Assembly: GCA_031841125.1 (NCBI GenBank)
Contig: CM063111.1
Location: 38,514,955-38,578,954 of the forward strand
Source: Acanthococcus lagerstroemiae
Taxonomy: Eukaryota; Arthropoda; Insecta; Hemiptera; Eriococcidae
Direction: 5' to 3'
DNA length: 64,000 bases
Every line of letters begins with the position of its first letter. The stretch's first letter is position 1. Both the position numbers and the translations under genes were made by a program. The notes under the pieces were generated by a model. It saw only the letters and a program-made list of their open reading frames with translations, had not been told where the DNA came from and ran no database searches. Of this stretch, positions 43,553-53,886 are shown piece after piece.

Positions 43553-45600
43553 GTTTATTTTATTATTTTATTTTATTTACAGCTTTGACTGACCGTGTTA
43601 CAATACTATTTCTTCTAATCATTTAGAGCTTTGATGTAGATGAGCCACCGTCTAGTCTGCCCATTTGAGGGTATAAGCCTTTGACGCGTTTTTCCAGTAT
43701 TTTTTATTTTGGGCATTGCTGGCCCAGTGAGGACCTATATACCTCTGAATTTCGTCTAGCCATCTTGTATTAGGCCTTCCTCTGTTTCTTTTATTCTTAT
43801 AGGTATCCATTGGGTAGCCAGCAAGCACCATCTCTCCTGGCCTCCCCTGGCTGTATGGCCTGCATACTTGAACTTGAGTTTCGTGACCTGGTACCCAATA
43901 TCTCGGATTTTGGCTTTATTTACAATTTCTTTAATACTGATTTTGTCTTTAATTTTGATTTTCAACACGCTTCTCATCATTGAATGCTGTGTTGTTTTTT
44001 GGTTAATGACCATGCCTGACATCCGTATCCCCATGTTGGCATTATACACATGTCTAGAACCTTCATTTTTGTGTTTAACTTCATGTTGCTTTTCAGTATG
44101 TATTTTCTCGCCCAAAGTGCTTTCCAAGAATTAGATATTCTTGCACTTATTTCCTTCGATGCTCCCCCCTCGAAAGAGATGATTTGTCCTGGATATCTAT
44201 ATTCGTCTACTTTGTTTATTACTAAGTTGCCTATTTGGATATGATCTACATGTTTTGCAATTCTTTCAGAAATTCTTTTTATTTCTGTAATTCTATCTTT
44301 GAGAGTCTCTTTGACATAAAAGCTCACTCCCCTATGACCTGCTGTGTTGCCATAGTAATACAAAGTGTTGTTATTTGGCCTTCTTGTATGCTTTATTCCT
44401 TTTCGTTTTATTTCAGATATACCTACAACATCCCATTTGATTGTTTTCAGCGCATGCTTCAAGTATTTTGACCTCACTGGCCAGCCCTGGGCAGTTAAAG
44501 TTAATGATGTTTAATTCCTCGAATTTTTTATTTTTTGTTTTTTGTATTTTTTTATTTATTGCCGAATTTATTATTGTTTTTATTTATGCCAAAGTCTATT
44601 TCTATTTTCCCTTTTCCTTTATTTACAAAAGTTTTTGGGTTTTTGAATTTGTTTAAATTTAGGTTTGGATTTCCTATCTTACTAAAATTTATTGTTTTAT
44701 TAGTGTTATACTGGTTCAAACGTGTCAGTGTGTTGTGGACTCTCTTCCCCGTGGTGCCCACGTACCATTTGGGGCAGATTGAAAATTTTTTGAAGACTTA
44801 CTTTTTTTGTTGTGAGTTCGTGATTTCGGAGATCGGTGGCTCACCTACCTCTTTTTAGCTCGTTTTATATGTTTCGTTATGATTGGTCATGTTGATCACG
44901 TTGGTTCGGTTTGTCGGGTTGATTCTCGAACGAAAGTTGTTGCTCATTTGGTCCATTTAGCCTACTCCAGATTGTTTCCTCTGTTTACGGATCGCGCGGA
45001 TCTGTGCCGGGGCTCTTTTGAGTGACAGTTCGTTTCTTCTGATGCTCCCCCTGTTGTTGTGGCTGCATCTCGACGTTCGTGTCTGTTTTCTCGTAGTCTG
45101 TTTGAAGACTGCGCCTTATCTCATTGACATCCTCCGTGCTTCTTACCCGTATCGCTGGGCTCTCTTCGTCGTATCGCACCATAATCTTTCGGTCCCGCAC
45201 CTAGACGAACTTCACCTGGTTTTCTTTCTTCAGTCTTCTTGCTGCAGCTAGGACCTCTTTGGTGGCTTGCGTTAAGTGGTCATCGCAGTATATCGGCCCT
45301 GAGTCCTGGATCTTAGCACTTTCAGCAGCCATAATAAATTTTGTTTTTACGTCAGAATTATTAAACTTGACAATCATTGGTGCCTCTCCTTTCTTCGGAG
45401 GTAGCCAGTGAGCGGCTACTATGTCGTGCTCTTTCAACTCTACCTTTAATGCTTTGGCCAGTTCTTCCACAAGGAATCTGGGATTACCATTTGGTTGATA
45501 CCCAATGCCCCTTTTGATCATATTGCCTTTCCGGCTATATTGGTCCATATCTTCTATTTGTCTGCTAAGCTGGGTGTTCTGTTGTACCAAGTTTAAAATT
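43553..45600 (-). pseudogene. ORF1-bearing RTE-like LINE with a large in-frame internal deletion (tweety intron 1)
   Basis: Order on the minus strand: ORF1 product (45590-45000), endonuclease N-terminus (44520-44255), RT C-terminal region (44250-43700), A/T-rich 3' tail near 43553. The endonuclease start is KTIKWDVVGISEIKRKG then YYYGNTAGHRGVSFYV. At about codon 75 of the 166-codon frame (44477-43977) it changes without a stop to VINKVDEYRYPGQIISF, a region that normally follows the RT catalytic domain. The rest of the endonuclease and the FADD catalytic core are deleted. The final part contains IRDIGYQVTKLKFKYAGH. It cannot retrotranspose alone. Confidence 0.85.
44985..45590 (-). pseudogene. 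LINE ORF1-type RNA-binding protein
   Basis: A 129-codon frame (45590-45201) begins with a coiled-coil-like MVQQNTQLSRQIEDMDQYSR, then IVAAHWLPPKKGEAPMIVKF and a C-terminal LKKENQVKFV. After a stop the same frame resumes (VRDRKIMVRYDEESPAIRVR, 45200-44985). Such a short coiled coil followed by an RNA-binding-like fold is the layout of ORF1 proteins in several non-LTR families. It lies directly upstream of the endonuclease part, as expected. Confidence 0.7.
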
Positions 45601-45646
45601 TCAGAAATAGTTCATGTTTCTGAATTTCTAATATAAAAGTGATTGT

Positions 45647-45730
45647 ATATCGTCGGCTTCATCGCAGAACTCACCAAGTCCTACGCATTTACGTAAGACT
45701 TGGTGAGTTTTGTCACGAAGCCGACGATAT
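45647..45730. repeat. Compact 84-bp inverted repeat (hairpin)
   Basis: The arms 45647-45680 and 45697-45730 are each 34 nt. The outer 14 nt (ATATCGTCGGCTTC) and inner 13 nt (AACTCACCAAGTC) pair perfectly around a 7-nt mismatched middle and a 16-nt loop. Either strand would fold as a strong hairpin of pre-miRNA size. It lies just beyond the 5' end of the LINE ORF1 in tweety intron 1. Whether it is a foldback relic, a LINE 5' UTR structure or an expressed small-RNA precursor cannot be decided. Confidence 0.8.
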
Positions 45731-46231
45731 GTCTGATGTGGGTGTGTGTGTTTGTCAGTTCGAAGTTGGCTGGTGAACTGTAAGAGCGGAGTTCATACTT
45801 TCTGGATGTGTTCGCATGAAATCAGGGAAGGTTCTAGGCTAAAAAATTCCAGTACTCTTAATAAGAGGGACCACAAAATTTTGCCCCCTTTGGACCCCCT
45901 AATTTTCTTCAACTTGGACTTTTCAGAAGTGTTTTATATTGAACTTCTTCACATTATGTTAAATTTGGTAGTTGTAATTGTCTCCCTTCAAACATTATTA
46001 GGGAGTGGAAAATTTGAAATTTCCAAAACAAGCTCGAAGTACCTTATTATTACATTTATATCTGATTGAACGTGGCCACAGTACACTTGCATATTGACTT
46101 CGTACCCATTTATGTACTACACAGCCCATTTTCAGCCCAATATGATCTCCACAAAAGCCCTAAAATTTCAGTTTTGACATTTTTATGTCTTTACTTTGGT
46201 ACACAAACTGGAAAAATGTTACTTTCACGCG
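45731..46231. other. Unassigned intronic DNA
   Basis: The 107-codon plus-strand frame at 45746-46069 has no domain. Nothing else is visible. Confidence 0.3.
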
Positions 46232-46372
46232 CGACGTTAATAATAATAATAATAATAATAGACTACAACTGACTAACTGACCAATCAACCGACCAATTGA
46301 CCGACCGACTGACTGACTGACCGATTGACCGACTGACTGGATTGGACTGAACTGGACTGACTGACTGACTGT
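46232..46372. repeat. Microsatellites (TAA)n then (ACTG)n-like
   Basis: About eight TAA units run from 46236, followed by degenerate GACTGACTGACC/ACCGACTGACTG runs to ~46370. The reverse-strand serine/valine-rich frame is an artefact of this repeat. Confidence 0.9.
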
Positions 46373-46628
46373 ATCTTACCATACATAAAAAATTTCCACG
46401 GAAATTTGTATAAAAACCTGCAGATTGCAGTCGTGTAGCAACGACGCGGCTGGAGACTGTAAAAATGTCAACCACTGAACTGAAATATCACCATGAAGAG
46501 CTAAATCATACGGACTGTCTTCGTTAGCGATGTGGCTATGCTGGCTAACCAAGAGAGATACGTTTGAAGTATTTCGCTGAAATTTCGTGGTCGGAATAGA
46601 TGTGCGAAATATAAATCGTATAAATCAA

Positions 46629-48090
46629 GGCTTGGCGTGAGGCGCTTCCAACTCGCAACGCTCATCCTTGTATCAACCTGAGAGCACTATGTTCCATGTA
46701 TTAGCCTTCGAGTACTACACTCCGCTAGTGCAACCACTGGAGAGCATTTTCATGTCTTTCCGCTCCTCGGATTCCGCCGACATGAGAAGTCGACGAACAA
46801 CGACCGTACCGCCGAAAAAACAACACCAAGGTGGATATAGAATTTGCGAGATGATAAGTATGATAGGATTACACATTTCGGGGGAGAAGTGTTGTTGGAT
46901 TTCGTGTATTAGTCCGTGATGCCAGACCTTGTCGAAGGCCAGGAAGACCGCGGGGGCGAATTCTTTATTCTCAAGGGCCTGTGAAATGTGTCATGTACAA
47001 CCTATGTACCTGTTCCACCGTGGAATGCTTTTCTCGGAATCCGAATTGGATGTCTGGGATTAGATTTCTCGAAGTGATAGTTGTGCAGATTCTTCGCACT
47101 AGTACTTTTCCATACAACCTTTGATATCACCGATAGTAAAGATATTGGTCGATATGATCCGGGGCTATTTGGTGGTTTTCCGGGTCTAAGTATAACGATC
47201 ATGCGAGCAATTTTCCATATGTTTGGTATGTGTTCAAGTCTAAAGGAGGCGTTGAATAACTTGGTGAAGAAGACGATACCCTTGCATGATAGCTTCCGGA
47301 GCACAATGGAAGGGATGCAATCGTGCCCTGGGGATTTACGGATGTTCAGTTTATCAATTATGGTTGCAACTTTCAATGGAGATGTGTGCTTGATGCGACC
47401 ATCGTCATTGACTGGCAGTGTTGGCTGGAACGGTGAGGTTAGGTTGCTGACCTGGAATACTTTCTGGAAGTGGAGAGCCAATAATTCCGCTTTCTCAGAA
47501 TCACTTTTGGCCGAGGAGTTATCATTACCTTTGAGAAGGGAGGGGGGGGGGGTCAATTGTGTTGGCCGCTGAATCTTCTTAGTAGCCGTCCAAAGGGAGT
47601 AATTGGCCTCTTTGGTTGGTGCGAGTGAGGTTAGATCCGTTGTGAGCGAATCATTTTTCCATTGTTGAATTGCGCGGGAAGTATCGCGTGATAGTTTGTT
47701 GACTAAAGCCTTGGAGTCCAGAGTGCGTTGTCTCTGCCAATTCTTCCTTGCGCGTCCGCGGATGAACTTGGGATAGTTCACTTCTGGAGTGGGGGCATTG
47801 TTGTATCGGGTGTTTGTAGCCGTGGTACGTTGAGAATGTCATTGTCCAGCGGACGTAGCGTCCAAAAAAATGAGCGCGCCGAAAAATATGAAACCAACGT
47901 GCTCTGCGGAGCGTAGCGGACGACGACATTCTCATGTCGGCGCAGCCCGCGAAGTAGACATGAAAATGCTCTCCCGTGGTTGCAGACTCGTCTGAAAGAT
48001 GATGCACTAGCAGAGCGTAGTGCTCACAGGCTGGTACAAGGAACGTGATGCTCGCATGGGAATACAGGCTGATACAAGAGGCGAATGAAG
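46629..48090. mobile_element. Inverted-repeat pair enclosing a Jockey-like LINE fragment (tweety intron 1)
   Basis: The left arm (about 46660-46815) matches the reverse complement of the right arm (about 47850-48085) through CTTGTATCARCCTG, GAGCACTA, GCTAGTGCA, GAGAGCATTTTCATGTCT and GCCGACATGAGAA. The right arm carries a second copy of the CTTGTAYCAGCCTG unit. The ~1-kb spacer is a LINE fragment. Arms of 150-230 bp around foreign DNA suggest a foldback element or a pair of inverted copies. The outermost ends and target duplication are not resolved. Confidence 0.6.
46820..47800 (-). pseudogene. Jockey-like LINE fragment between inverted arms
   Basis: A 259-codon minus-strand frame (47781-47002) begins in the endonuclease-RT linker (RARKNWQRQRTLDSKALVNK). 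It holds RT entry motifs: NIRKSPGHDCIPSIVLRKL, FTKLFNASFRLEHIPNIWK and GSYRPISLLSVISKV. After a frame change, AFDKVWHHGLIHEIQ-like sequence (46930-46870) precedes the truncation near 46820, before the FADD core. It is inactive. Confidence 0.85.
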
Positions 48091-48434
48091 TGTTGAGTCA
48101 GTCATTCCTTTTATTTATATTTAGACCCCTCCTACCTTCATCCCTTTCTTTATTTATACCCTTTCTTGCGTAGGGGTTCTCAGCATCTCGTCCCCACGAT
48201 TGCTGAAGTCGGATTGGGGATGGAAATATTATGATAACAAGATGGAAAAAAATGTTGTTTTTTTTCAACTTGACAAAACGATATTGTTGAGGGTTTCATC
48301 ACCCGTTTCTGTGGGACATAATTAATTTACTGCGTCTCAGAAATACGCTCCTCGGATTATTACCCCAAGTCCGTGATGAGTTTATGCACGATTCATTTCT
48401 GTGTTCTTAATTTATTTAATTAATTTTTTTACAG
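48091..48434. other. End of tweety intron 1, no other feature
   Basis: AT-rich intronic DNA ending in a good polypyrimidine tract and acceptor TTTTTTTACAG at 48434. Confidence 0.6.
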
Positions 48435-48595
48435 TCTCTGGGTATTCTTGGATCAATTCCAGCAGCATGGTTGATATTAACATTGTTTCTATTACTCGTG
48501 TACCTGATGACAAGATGTTGTGACCGGAAACCTCGACCAAAGCACAGCATCATCGTTTTGAAATGGACCTTAGCAATATTCGCCGTATTATGCTG
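48435..48595 (+). CDS. ttyh: tweety family protein, exon 2 (TM1 and start of TM2)
   Basis: It starts in phase 0 with SLGILGSIPAAWLILTLFLL, the first transmembrane helix. The cytosolic motif YLMTRCCDRKPRPKHS follows, a well-known conserved signature of tweety proteins, then the start of TM2 (VLKWTLAIFAVL). The exon ends after two bases of a cysteine codon (TG|gtaagt), completed by the C that opens the next exon. The 161-nt length and both splice sites are consistent. This exon is the strongest evidence for the gene family. Confidence 0.95.
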
Positions 48596-48927
48596 GTAAG
48601 TATATTCATGTGCAGTGTATACATTACGGTGTAATTTAATCAGTCATGAAAATTAGGTACGCCAATAATATTTCGTGTCGCTCAGTTTCGCAAATTCATC
48701 CGAACTTTGGGTTTTCTGGAAACCGCATATTACAAGAAAGGAAGACAAAGAAATAAAATAAAAAAAAGATAGAGTATATAGTCGCAGTTTTTAATCCATT
48801 TGGGTGTATGCGCTTTTCATTCGAGCGTTTGTTTTCTGTTTTTGTGTTTCGAAATGACTCTAATGTTAAATAAGTAGGATACAGCAAGAGTGTATTTTTT
48901 CAACCGTGTATTAATTTTTTATTTTAG

Positions 48928-49039
48928 CGGTGCCATCGGCGTCAGTCTTTACGGCAACGATGACTTACACAACGGTCTGGTCGGATTTATTCATTCAGCC
49001 AAAGCAATAGATGAGAAAATTAATGCCGTAAAAAATCAT
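48928..49039 (+). CDS. ttyh: tweety family protein, exon 3 (end of TM2, start of extracellular domain)
   Basis: The acceptor TTTATTTTAG ends at 48927. The exon continues GAIGVSLYGNDDLHNGLVGF, in which GNDDLHNGL after the TM2 helix is typical of the family, and ends DEKINAVKNH|gtgagt in phase 0. The 112 nt complete the split cysteine codon and 37 further codons. The next exon also starts in phase 0, so no extra exon is required between them. Confidence 0.93.
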
Positions 49040-49090
49040 GTGAGTTCCTTCTTCGTTTGCGGAGATGATGATTATTATGTTCGACGATAA

Positions 49091-49750
49091 CATGGATAGT
49101 TTTATTAGTCCTACGTAGTCATGGCGGATGTGAGCCGTGAGTACTCTCGGAAACGTATTCAGACGTGTATGACAATGACATTTTTATAAACGTGTAATAT
49201 GGAGACTAAATGAGTAAAAAGTCTTCTTCGCACGTTATAACGATTATATCTAATTATAAAGCCCGGTTGCGCGCAAACATTCTTTCATTTTTGTTGTACC
49301 ACTGTCAGCCCTCTAATATGAAATATCGACGATGGGGAGGAATGATTGTTCGTATTTTCAACTCCGGTTGGAACAGGGTGTTCAATGAGTCGGTGAGACC
49401 ACAAAAATGTCAAGAAATTCCACGTTTTCTGCCATAAGGCATTTTTTCCTCTCACGACGAGGGGCTAAGGCGCCACCCGGTGGCTAGTCCGGAACTTTCT
49501 CCGGTGGCTTCATCATGTATTCAGCTATGTACTTTGAAATTAAATTTATTGCGCCCCCCCCCCATTGCCAGATTTAGCGCGGGGCAGGGAGGAGGGCTCA
49601 CATTTTTAAACTGCATATTATATACGAAATATTTACATAGTAATAATATTAACAACCTAAAGCTAGATACAACTATTCTATCTGCCTGTTGTCTAGTCAG
49701 TCAGTCTGTTTCTGGTTGTTTATTGTTTCCTTCGATTTCACGACATTGTC
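49091..49750. other. Start of tweety intron 3, no clear feature
   Basis: The segment has a C-run near 49549-49562 and is otherwise AT-rich, with short non-significant frames. Confidence 0.4.
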
Positions 49751-50790
49751 CTATCGGCTTCCATTTTCCTTCTCCGCCCGCCACTTCGGCAACAAACCCA
49801 AGACGGTAGGGTCGCTCCAAGTAGAGGGGGCCACTTCCATGGTCACACGGTTACCACAAGACTTCAGCCTCAAGTTCTTTATCGCTTTCTCAAAGTGGGT
49901 CGAGCAGATGAGTCGAGTATCAGGTTCCAGGGTCCCCTACCAGTGACGCTCCACGGGACGGGAGGGGACGCTCACAAGTGGCGAGGTGTCACTGGGCTTC
50001 TCCTTTCTCCTTCAACCTTTCTCACCCGCTACTGTCGTGTTGTTCTGCGCCTTGCTTCGGTGGGATGGGCCCCTAGTCATTTCGCTTGGTGATAGTGAGC
50101 CCGCCTTCTTTGCGGGCGTTTGGATGGCGGGCTACGGAATCTCCGGTCCCCGCTTCCATTGATGGTGCGGTGATCGGACATGCTTTTGCGGTGGCGGATC
50201 GCCGCTGAGAATAACGGTCTCCGCTTCCAAAGCCGACCGCACGTCTCGCCGCGAATTCGGCCCACCATTGCATTCCTGAGGCGATGCCGTCAGGTTGGAT
50301 GGCGAGGCGTGTACGTATTTGGCAGCAACCGCGCTGAGCGTGAAGACTGCGTCCGCAGACTGCGAAAACTGCCCCCATCGCATGTGGATGTCGGTGTTAT
50401 CCGTTCAGGGGCTCGACGGAAGCAATCGCGTGTCCGTCGCCCGTTTGTCCAAAACGAAGCATTGTTTTGGGCTTAGCCGGGCGCTATCTGGGGAACTTGA
50501 GTGGCGTCCATCGACAGGCCGTTCCGGAAGTTCCCCAGCATTGCATCGGTGATGCGGCGGAGTAACGCTGCCAGGGCTCAACGGTACCCACAGTGAAGCG
50601 TACTGCGCTTTCTTCGCTCCATGGTGAGATCACATCTGCTTTCGATGTAATTAAAGTGCGGCTCGCACTATTGGTTGCGGGTGGGTGCGGCGTTTGGATA
50701 CGACCCAGTTGGTGACTCCAGGCACGGGACATAGACACGACAATGCGTCCGATTGCGAAGTTTCGGCAAAGATTGCGGCGTTTGATTGTA
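49750..50790. other. GC-rich island in tweety intron 3
   Basis: About 1 kb is clearly richer in G+C and CpG than everything around it. All six frames stay open for long distances (frames of 60-101 codons on both strands overlap), which is expected from composition alone. I found no rRNA, tRNA, transposase or bacterial gene signature. It may be the body of a GC-rich mobile element, a satellite unit or foreign DNA. Confidence 0.45.
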
Positions 50791-50867
50791 CGTGTGCAGG
50801 ATTAAAATTCATATGCGTTTGCGCCAGCGAGATTGATAGTTAAAGCAATCCGAATGAAGATATTTAC

Positions 50868-51108
50868 TTGTCAATGATGCGATGCAGAATTGTCATTTTT
50901 TCGACACCCCGCAATCTAAAAGTTTTTTGAGTAAATGTACGACGATGTATGTTGACGGGACCTTGGAGTGCATCAAGTTTATTTCACCAAGTTTTCACCA
51001 TTCACGGGTTTCATGTACAACGCTTACATTCCCCTGGTTCTGTCTGCGCCGGGAAGGCTATCCCCTACTATGAAGCTGCTTTCCATCACATAATGGCTCA
51101 GGTGATCG
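50868..51108 (+). pseudogene. MULE-like transposase fragment, copy A (frameshifted duplicate)
   Basis: Near-identical at DNA level to 52030-52264 but with several single-base insertions and deletions that break the frame. The readable parts include KCTTMYVDGT. Because the differences from copy B are mainly indels, it could be a recent duplicate with mutations or a lower-quality assembled sequence. Confidence 0.75.
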
Positions 51109-51165
51109 ACCCTAAAAAAGCTTCGAAGATGCGAACGCAATCCCATTATGCGTGTCGAACGTTCC

Positions 51166-51870
51166 CCAAACTCGGGACGCAATTCGGGTTTTGCATTTTA
51201 TTTTCCCCCGCAAACTGGGGGAAATTCACCTTTATGTATGTAATGGCCCCGCAAACTTGGGACGCAATTGGGTACAAAATGTCGATTTGGGACGCAACTC
51301 GGTTACGCCCGATTAGCCAGCACAAGTGCCAAGTGCTGCTTCCTAACTGACTGTCGATAATTTTAAATATAATGTTATCTATGAAGTATTATTGCCCTAA
51401 AATATTTAGCCTTTGAGGAAAATGCGAAAACTCGAGGGACACGCAAACGTCGGACAGGCAGGGACTTTTTCTGTTATTCGGAGATGCATTCCGAAGAACG
51501 ATCAACGAAAATTTCTATCAGGAAATTGTGTTCAGGTTCAACCATAATTCGACTGGACTGTGAAGTGATTTTTGTACCCACGTTTTTTCCTACCGAAGTA
51601 GGCTTTTAATAAAGTGCATTGTCGGCTTGACCGTATCCAAGGTGGCTTACCTTTCAAACAGTCAACTAATTTGTGAAGAAGTCGAGCAGCATTGCTAATG
51701 CTGAGTATTCGTATTTTAGGTTAAGCATCCAGCAGAAAAATTGCTACTTTGCTCGATATTGGAAACTTTCTGGGCGTTTCAGGTTTTGCCCTTCGATTCT
51801 GGTTTTTCATTGCGTCCCCAGTTAGCGGAGATCATTAGAATTCATGTTCGAATTGCGTCCCGAGTTTGCG
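51166..51870. repeat. Cluster of a ~19-bp motif in both orientations, probable MULE end or subterminal repeats
   Basis: CGCAAACTTGGGACGCAATT-type motifs lie at about 51166, 51209 (partial), 51250 and 51284. Reverse copies AATTGCGTCCCGAGTTTGCG lie at about 51809 (partial) and 51851. They bracket the space between the two transposase fragments. Clustered direct and inverted short motifs are typical of transposase-binding ends. Confidence 0.55.
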
Positions 51871-52328
51871 GAGGCACTGCAATGCATTTAAAAGGCGAAA
51901 GAGTTGTAGAATTTGATGTAACTGATGTCACGATGAGACCCCCTCGTCCTAAGTCTTTGGCAGACTTACACGCAGCATTGAATGTACACGGCCAACTAAC
52001 AACGAATGAAGAAGAATATTTTCTACTTGTCAATGATGCGATGCAGAATATTGTCATTTTTTCGACACCCCGCAATCTACAGTTTTTGAGTAAATGTACG
52101 ACGATGTATGTTGACGGCACCTTTTGGAGTGCATCAAGTTTATTTCACCAAGTTTTCACCATTCACGGTTTCATGTACAACGCTTACATTCCCCTTGTGT
52201 TCTGTCTGCTGCCAGGGAAGGCTATCCCCTACTATGAAGCTGCTTTCCATCACATAATGGCTCAGGATATAAAGACAGGCTGTCTCGACAGGTGGGGGTT
52301 TGGAGGAGGAATATTGTTTGAAAAATAG
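51741..52328 (+). pseudogene. MULE-like transposase fragment, copy B (tweety intron 3)
   Basis: A 195-codon frame contains EYFLLVNDAMQNIVIFSTPR, then LSKCTTMYVDGTFWSASSLF, HQVFTIHGFMYNAYIPLVF and LLPGKAIPYYEAAFHHIMAQ. The pattern hhDGTF...hhQhhhhHG...PhhhhLLP is the start of the Mutator-type (MULE) DDE transposase domain, and the D of VDGTF is the first catalytic acid. The frame ends after AFHHIMAQ, so the other catalytic residues are missing. No terminal inverted repeats bounding an intact element were found. Confidence 0.8.
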
Positions 52329-52479
52329 GCACTCAACAAAAGTAGGAAAGTGAGGACATTTTCCCCCAAGTTCCCACGTAATTTTTTTTCTGCCCATACT
52401 TCCCTTCACTACTCCCTCTAGGACGCAGCCCACGCTACATATTAATAACACTAGGCAACAAAATTTTGGAAACTTCTTA

Positions 52480-52720
52480 TTTCAGTCAATTTTATGCGTG
52501 GGTGCGGTTATTTGGGAGCCATGCTTCTATAAATGGATTCATCCTCTCTTATCAACGTCCACATGTAGTCCCCCATCATGGATGCATCCCAGTGACCTTG
52601 ATAACGCCTCTCCATTTCTGCCGTGTCTTGATGAAAACGCTCATCATGCTCGTGGCTGATCTATCTAGTAAAGCGAAAAATATAAAGTACATGTAACAGC
52701 ATCAATTTTGCTGGATTGTC
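52480..52720 (-). pseudogene. C-terminal fragment of a transposon-type protein, copy 1
   Basis: The minus strand encodes HDERFHQDTAEMERRYQGHW then DASMMGDYMWTLIREDES. This RFHQD...MExRYQGxW...SM..DYxW pattern is a conserved C-terminal block of an abundant, functionally uncharacterised protein found in repeats of many arthropod genomes. I infer a mobile-element origin. The copy is short and flanked upstream by a long T-run (52728-52745). A near-identical copy lies at 53308-53515. Confidence 0.6.
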
Positions 52721-52979
52721 GCAATTTTTTTTTTTTTTTTTTTTTGATAAAGAAAGTAATGGCATATCCCTGGATGATGCAGAAAACCTTAAAATTACAT
52801 TTTCATAGGTTGGCCAATGAGACTGACAAGGACGTACCGATAGGGAAAGCTAGGGGAACCTCCTCACATGTAGGAATTTTCCACTCAGAACTTGGGAAAA
52901 TTTACCATGTCTGTTAGCCGGAGTTGGGAAATTTCATGGGAAATTTCAGTAGATAGATCAACAGTTAAGAAAATTTAAG

Positions 52980-53297
52980 AAGTCAAAAGTTTTTTTATTT
53001 TTTATTTTTTGTTTTGATACTTGGGTATTTTGAGTGAGTCCGTTGGGACTTCTCAATATTTGCCCCCCTCCTCCCTCCCGGAAAACCTATTCGGTACGTC
53101 CCTGGAGACTGATGCTCGTTCTCAGGTCTTTTTTGGCTAACCTATTGCATATTCAAAATAAACTGATTAACTTGATCAAATTTTATTAATGAAATACAAG
53201 TGAATTGGGTAAAACAAATAAATAACTCATCTTTTCTAATCAAGATTTTACATATCAAATAAATACGTTAAAAGTCGGAAGTACCCCTACGTGGAAG
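52980..53297. other. Spacer between the two duplicated fragments
   Basis: AT-rich DNA without coding signal. It separates the two ~210-bp direct duplicates by about 0.8 kb. Confidence 0.5.
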
Positions 53298-53307
53298 ATG
53301 ATTTCGA

Positions 53308-53515
53308 GAAGTTTTGCTTCTGTAAATGAATTCATCCTCTCTTATCAACGTCCACATGTAGTCCCCCATCATGGATGCATCCCAGTGATCTTGATAACGC
53401 CTCTCCATATCTGCCGTGTCTTGGTAAAAACGCTCATCATGCTCGTGGCTGATCTATCCAGTAAAGCGAAAAATATAAAGCACTGTAACAGCATCAATTT
53501 TGCTGGATTGTCGCT
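53308..53515 (-). pseudogene. C-terminal fragment of the same transposon-type protein, copy 2
   Basis: DNA is about 95% identical to 52500-52715 by eye in the same orientation, including the T-run and GATAAAGAAAGTAATG beyond its 5' side. The coding pattern ERFHQD, MERRYQG and DASMMGDYMW is kept. Further upstream (53530-53600) the two copies diverge, so the duplicated unit includes little more than this fragment. Confidence 0.6.
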
Positions 53516-53886
53516 CTTTTTTTTTTTTGATAAAGAAAGTAATGAGCATTTCCGTGGATTATTAGTGTTTGATATTGGCCTGAAATTCTACGAGTAAAAT
53601 TGCTACAGAATACGCATTTTTTCGCGGATTTGCCATCTTTATGGGGATTATTTCTGGAACCAGAATTTCCCAGACGAACGAAGGTTCACACATGGATTGT
53701 GATGACCAAATGAACCCAGGTGCAATCATAATCTCAAAGGGAACCAAACTTTGTTGTGCTGTGTAATCGATCCAGCGTTATCGGTTTCAGTTATCCTTGT
53801 ACCGGACATCAGAAACTGCTTATTCGTCATTATATATTGGTTTTAACTTCGGAAATAATAAATTGTAATTTTTTTTTTTTTTGCAG

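Noticed and set aside
47081..47572. A 163-codon plus-strand frame
   Set aside because: It is the antisense shadow of the Jockey-like RT fragment.
50073..50552. Overlapping 60-100-codon frames on both strands, considered as a bacterial or viral gene
   Set aside because: High GC content explains open frames in many phases, and no domain, start context or codon pattern favours one of them.
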